The notes under the pieces were generated by a model, which worked only from the letters and a program-made list of their open reading frames with translations, did no database searches and had not been told where the DNA came from. DNA of 64,000 nt from Gorsachius magnificus (lineage: Eukaryota > Chordata > Aves > Pelecaniformes > Ardeidae). Position numbers and translations under genes: made by a program. The stretch is taken from the NCBI GenBank assembly GCA_034008185.1, contig CM067109.1:33698885-33762884 (forward strand), written 5' to 3'. The first letter of the stretch is position 1. Each line of letters begins with the position of its first letter. Of this stretch, positions 60,696-64,000 are shown piece after piece.

Positions 60696-63320
60696 AATAA
60701 TCTTTCTTTTTTATCTATAAGATGAAATTTTATCCATTGAGATTTACTGTTATTATTACTATTGGAATACTGGTAATATCATATCATGTCAGCACCCTAA
60801 TCCTGAGGTGGAATCCTCTTGTATTAAGTACTCTACAAGCAGTAAAGTAGGACCCTGCAAAGACAAGAGATGGCAACAGACAGATCTGGAAATTGCAAGG
60901 AATCAACAAGACAGATAGGAGTTGGTATGATAGGCAATATGCTGGAGCTAACGTGAAGCAAACTGCTGCCAAATATATCTAAGGACAGTAGTAAACTTCT
61001 GAAGTGCAGCAAATACTGAGCATTCACAAGAACTTGTCATGAAAAATCAGAGTGGTTCCGAAGTGGAAAAAAATCAGTGTCTACAAATCAGTCTACACTT
61101 CCTTTACAAAACTGTTTCATTCCATTTCTTCAAGAATTATTTAAAGCTATATGTATTAAATCTCAGGTCTTTCCTGCAACAGTCTCCATGAAACCTTGGA
61201 TGCTGAGCAAACAATGGCTAGCTGTGAGCTACACTGATCTGAAGCTAGTCCTTTTCTTGTGTCAGATGCAGTTTCTTAGTATGAAAATTTTGCCTTCAGC
61301 TTCAATAGCTCATTATGAATGGACAGATTTGCTATTATTTTTACAAACCCCATCTACAAGACTCAAAACACCTATCCCCAGATCTACTTCACAGCAAGAA
61401 CATTTTTTTTTTCTAAATAAGGTTCTCTAATTCAATACAGTATTTAAATGACATTGCTACATTCACTGGTGCCCAGAGTACATATTTGGTGTTCAGTCAG
61501 TAAATTTTGAAAAGCAAATTCAGATTCTTCATCACAGAACCAATTGTAACAGCACTCGTGGCCTCCCTTTCACCTGACTTTAAAAAAAAAAAAAATTGTT
61601 ATCAAAATTATTAATGACTGATAGAGTTTACAATGCATAAATCCTAACACAGTTAACAGTGCAGTTCACACAGTACAAGGAGAGGCTTTGTAGTACAATC
61701 TACAAAGTTCAAATGGTATCAGAGGCCTGACACTGGATATGTTACCAGCTTTTTCCTTGCCTAGAAGAAGTCAGGAACTTTGCTTAGTATTGACACAGAT
61801 GTGAATAGTTTGGCTCCAAACATAAAAGAGTTCCTGAGTTCACATGAAGCATATGAGAACTATATTACCTCAGGAACTAACCCAGCATATTATTAAAAGT
61901 ACTCCAAAAATTTAATGTTTTCCCAGTACAGTTCCTATTTTTCTAAGTAAAATAAAGCTTTCTGAGAGATTCAGCTCACTCCCTCTTCCTCTCTTTCTCT
62001 GTCTCAAGTATCTCTTTAAATACGATTGGTTTAGCTTAAAAAAGGAATGTGTTTATATGTTATCTAAAGAGAAGCAACACCCTGTTATGAACACTAGGGT
62101 CAAAGAGAAGAGCTGTCACATATTTTCATTGTTTGAGAGAGATCATGATTGACTGAAAACTTACCTGCCCTGTAGTCAGGACCTGTCTCCAAGATTTTGA
62201 TTCAGCATAAAGTCAAGCTCAGCAATGACAATAGTTCAGATCTCTGAAAGCTTGCAAAGATTATACTGGAAGTTCTCCAAGGTAATTTTATCACTCCCAC
62301 TTTCAAATATGAAAGGGTAGATATACTAGCCCAGTTGTATCTGGATTTTTCAAACACAATGTAATACTCAAGAGTCACAAAAAAAAATGTAGAAATACCT
62401 TTCAGACCTGAGATCATCAGAGACTATGCACTCTGCATTGATTTAACTAGGGAATCATTTTACAAAGTTTGTTCTTAATTCTTTGGGATGATCTTCCTTG
62501 TATGACACACCACTCAGGAGCCTTAAACTTGTGACAAAACTAGTGGGGTTTCTTCAGCCAGGACATCTGAAGCTTTAGCTCTGTCATTCCTAAAGGAAGT
62601 ATTATATACATCCATCAATTTTTACTGAAATTTTTAAGAAAATAATGTGAAGAAATGTAATAGTAAACTATAATGATTATGCAGAATTATACGTTAAATG
62701 TTATAGTTTTGTGGAAATCTATTCTTAGCAACGAGATTATGATGATAACATAATACTTTACATGACATTTCAAAGTATTTCATATGTGCAACTTCATAAA
62801 TGCATATGTCTTTAGGATTAACACACTTCGTATAGAAAAAGCCACCAAGAAGACAAAGTTAAATGTTTAAAAAATAAGTTAAATTAATAACCTTATAACT
62901 TGAAGTAGTGATTCTCTTCAGCTGGAATGGAACAAAAGAGGAGAGGGAAGCAGCAGTCTAGCTCTGCACAGATTCAAGGCATAAGCTCCTGAGGCAAAAG
63001 ATGCCTAGTTCTAATCCTAGCTCCAACAGAGGGTACCAAATGATGTTAGTTTTAAAGGACATATCATTTGTACTAACATTTACTTTGTAGCTGAATTTAG
63101 TTCAAAATATATGGGTCTCCTCCTCTGATGATTCTAATTTTCTCATTATAGCTTCATACATTACCCATAAATCCTGCTCTCTGTGAAGCAGCCTTATAGA
63201 CCTATCTTTCTTCTCTGAGCTTCAAATATATGAAAAATTCTTACTAACATTCCTGCCCTGTCCGATCACACTATTTAGAGACTCAGCATGGCAACGTTGT
63301 GCCACAAAAAATGTTAGTTA

Positions 63321-63410
63321 TTAATTTAAGTAAATCTAAGTACATTTATTTACTTATTTGAGTGAATGTAAGTAAAACAATTAGTTAATTTAAGTAAATT
63401 TAAGTAAAAT
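63321..63410. repeat. TAAGTAAAT-rich low-complexity block
   Basis: 'taatttaagtaaat' occurs at 63321 and again within 63387-63410 as overlapping units. An inverted version ('atttatttactta') lies between them at about 63345. This is a degenerate short-unit repeat. Confidence 0.75.
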
Positions 63411-63973
63411 ATCAATAGGAAATCTATTTTCAGAACTTAAAAAAATGTTCTTAGCTTCATTGGTTTCAATCTTTACAACTTAAAGAGAATAGAGGATGTA
63501 AATACGAATCAACAGAGTACCGCAGCTGAGGAGCTATACTCAAAACTTGTTTGTAACAAGGAGATCATCTCAGTCTCAGAAACATCATACACCTTGAGAT
63601 CACCCTGACTATCTGGTCAATGGTAAATAGAATTGCCATTATACATATTCTGAGGTCAGGCAAGTCACCAGACCTTAGATTTATTAAGATTTAATGAACT
63701 AACTCTTTTTCTGGACTACTGGGTTATCAGGTTACTAAGCCTGAATTGAAAAAGGGAGTTAAAAGTAAGTCATTACAGTATACATTTGATCTGGATACAG
63801 GTGAAAGTATACTTTCCATATTGCCATAATCAAATATGAAATTTTTTCTGATTTCATTTAATTCCCAGAGGACTTCCATACTTACCTGGATGACTCTTCA
63901 GATATACTTTGGATACTACATACAACTTGGCAGTGTTCAAAAGTGACTTTAATACTGTCTAAATTCAGTCATT

Positions 63974-64000
63974 CATAGAATCATAGAAGCATTTAGGTTG
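63974..64000 (-). mobile_element. Tail of a CR1 LINE, cut by the window end
   Basis: TCATAGAATCATAGAAGC followed by 'atttaggttg' is the antisense CR1 tail and the first bases of the antisense 3' UTR. The body of the element lies beyond the window. Confidence 0.88.

Larger units (their letters stand above)
55061..63973. other. Long unique AT-rich stretch with TG/CA tracts, no gene recognised
   Basis: About 8.9 kb with no recognised exon. The longest frame is 117 codons (61077-61430) and has no domain. TG/CA-type alternating tracts occur at about 55186-55236, 58411-58447, 59668-59708 and 60386-60424. An AT-dense block (56420-56520) and a TAAGTAAAT-rich block (63321-63410) are present. Possible ancient repeat relics near 57262-57410 and 60598-60695 are listed separately. 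Confidence 0.5.

Overview
This window is vertebrate nuclear DNA, almost certainly from a bird. The main evidence is nine or more CR1 LINE copies ending in the avian 8-bp tail (ATTCTATG on the sense strand, read as TCATAGAATCATAGAATC on the other), plus solo long terminal repeats (LTRs) of types common in bird genomes. The remainder is AT-rich single-copy sequence. I recognise no host protein-coding exon, tRNA, rRNA, CRISPR array or prokaryotic feature. The open frames are short (about 60-130 codons) and look like chance frames or repeat-derived frames. The window is best read as intergenic or long-intron DNA.

Layout. 1-15.3 kb is mostly unique, with a degraded CR1 at 1.35-1.79 kb and a very old, tail-less CR1-type fragment at 12.45-13.37 kb. 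At 15.35-16.28 kb a 559-bp solo LTR sits exactly between two 185-bp direct repeats. At 17.7-19.2 kb a minus-strand CR1 is followed by a 775-bp solo LTR with a perfect 5-bp target duplication. 19.2-27.7 kb is unique and carries several strong palindromes. At about 28.4-29.3 kb (perhaps from 27.8 kb) the plus strand carries a decayed reverse-transcriptase reading whose motifs match Ty3/gypsy-type pol in order and spacing; this is the least expected element here. 29.5-30.4 kb holds two CR1 3' ends. 34.4-35.5 kb holds two old CR1 pieces in opposite orientation. 36.9-37.6 kb is a second ancient CR1-type fragment. 39.15-41.32 kb is the longest CR1 (2.2 kb, broken ORF2). 42.7-43.1, 53.3-53.7 and 54.2-55.1 kb are further CR1 copies. 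50.65-52.05 kb is a minus-strand LTR of the same family as the 15.5-kb one, interrupted by a second, unrelated LTR. The last 27 bases are the tail of another minus-strand CR1.

No set of genes acts together here. The window is a layered record of retroelement insertion: ancient CR1 and gypsy-like relics, mid-age CR1 copies, then LTR insertions. The items most worth checking are the gypsy-like pol relic, the LTR flanked by long direct repeats, the nested LTR, and CR1 copies flanked by short direct repeats.
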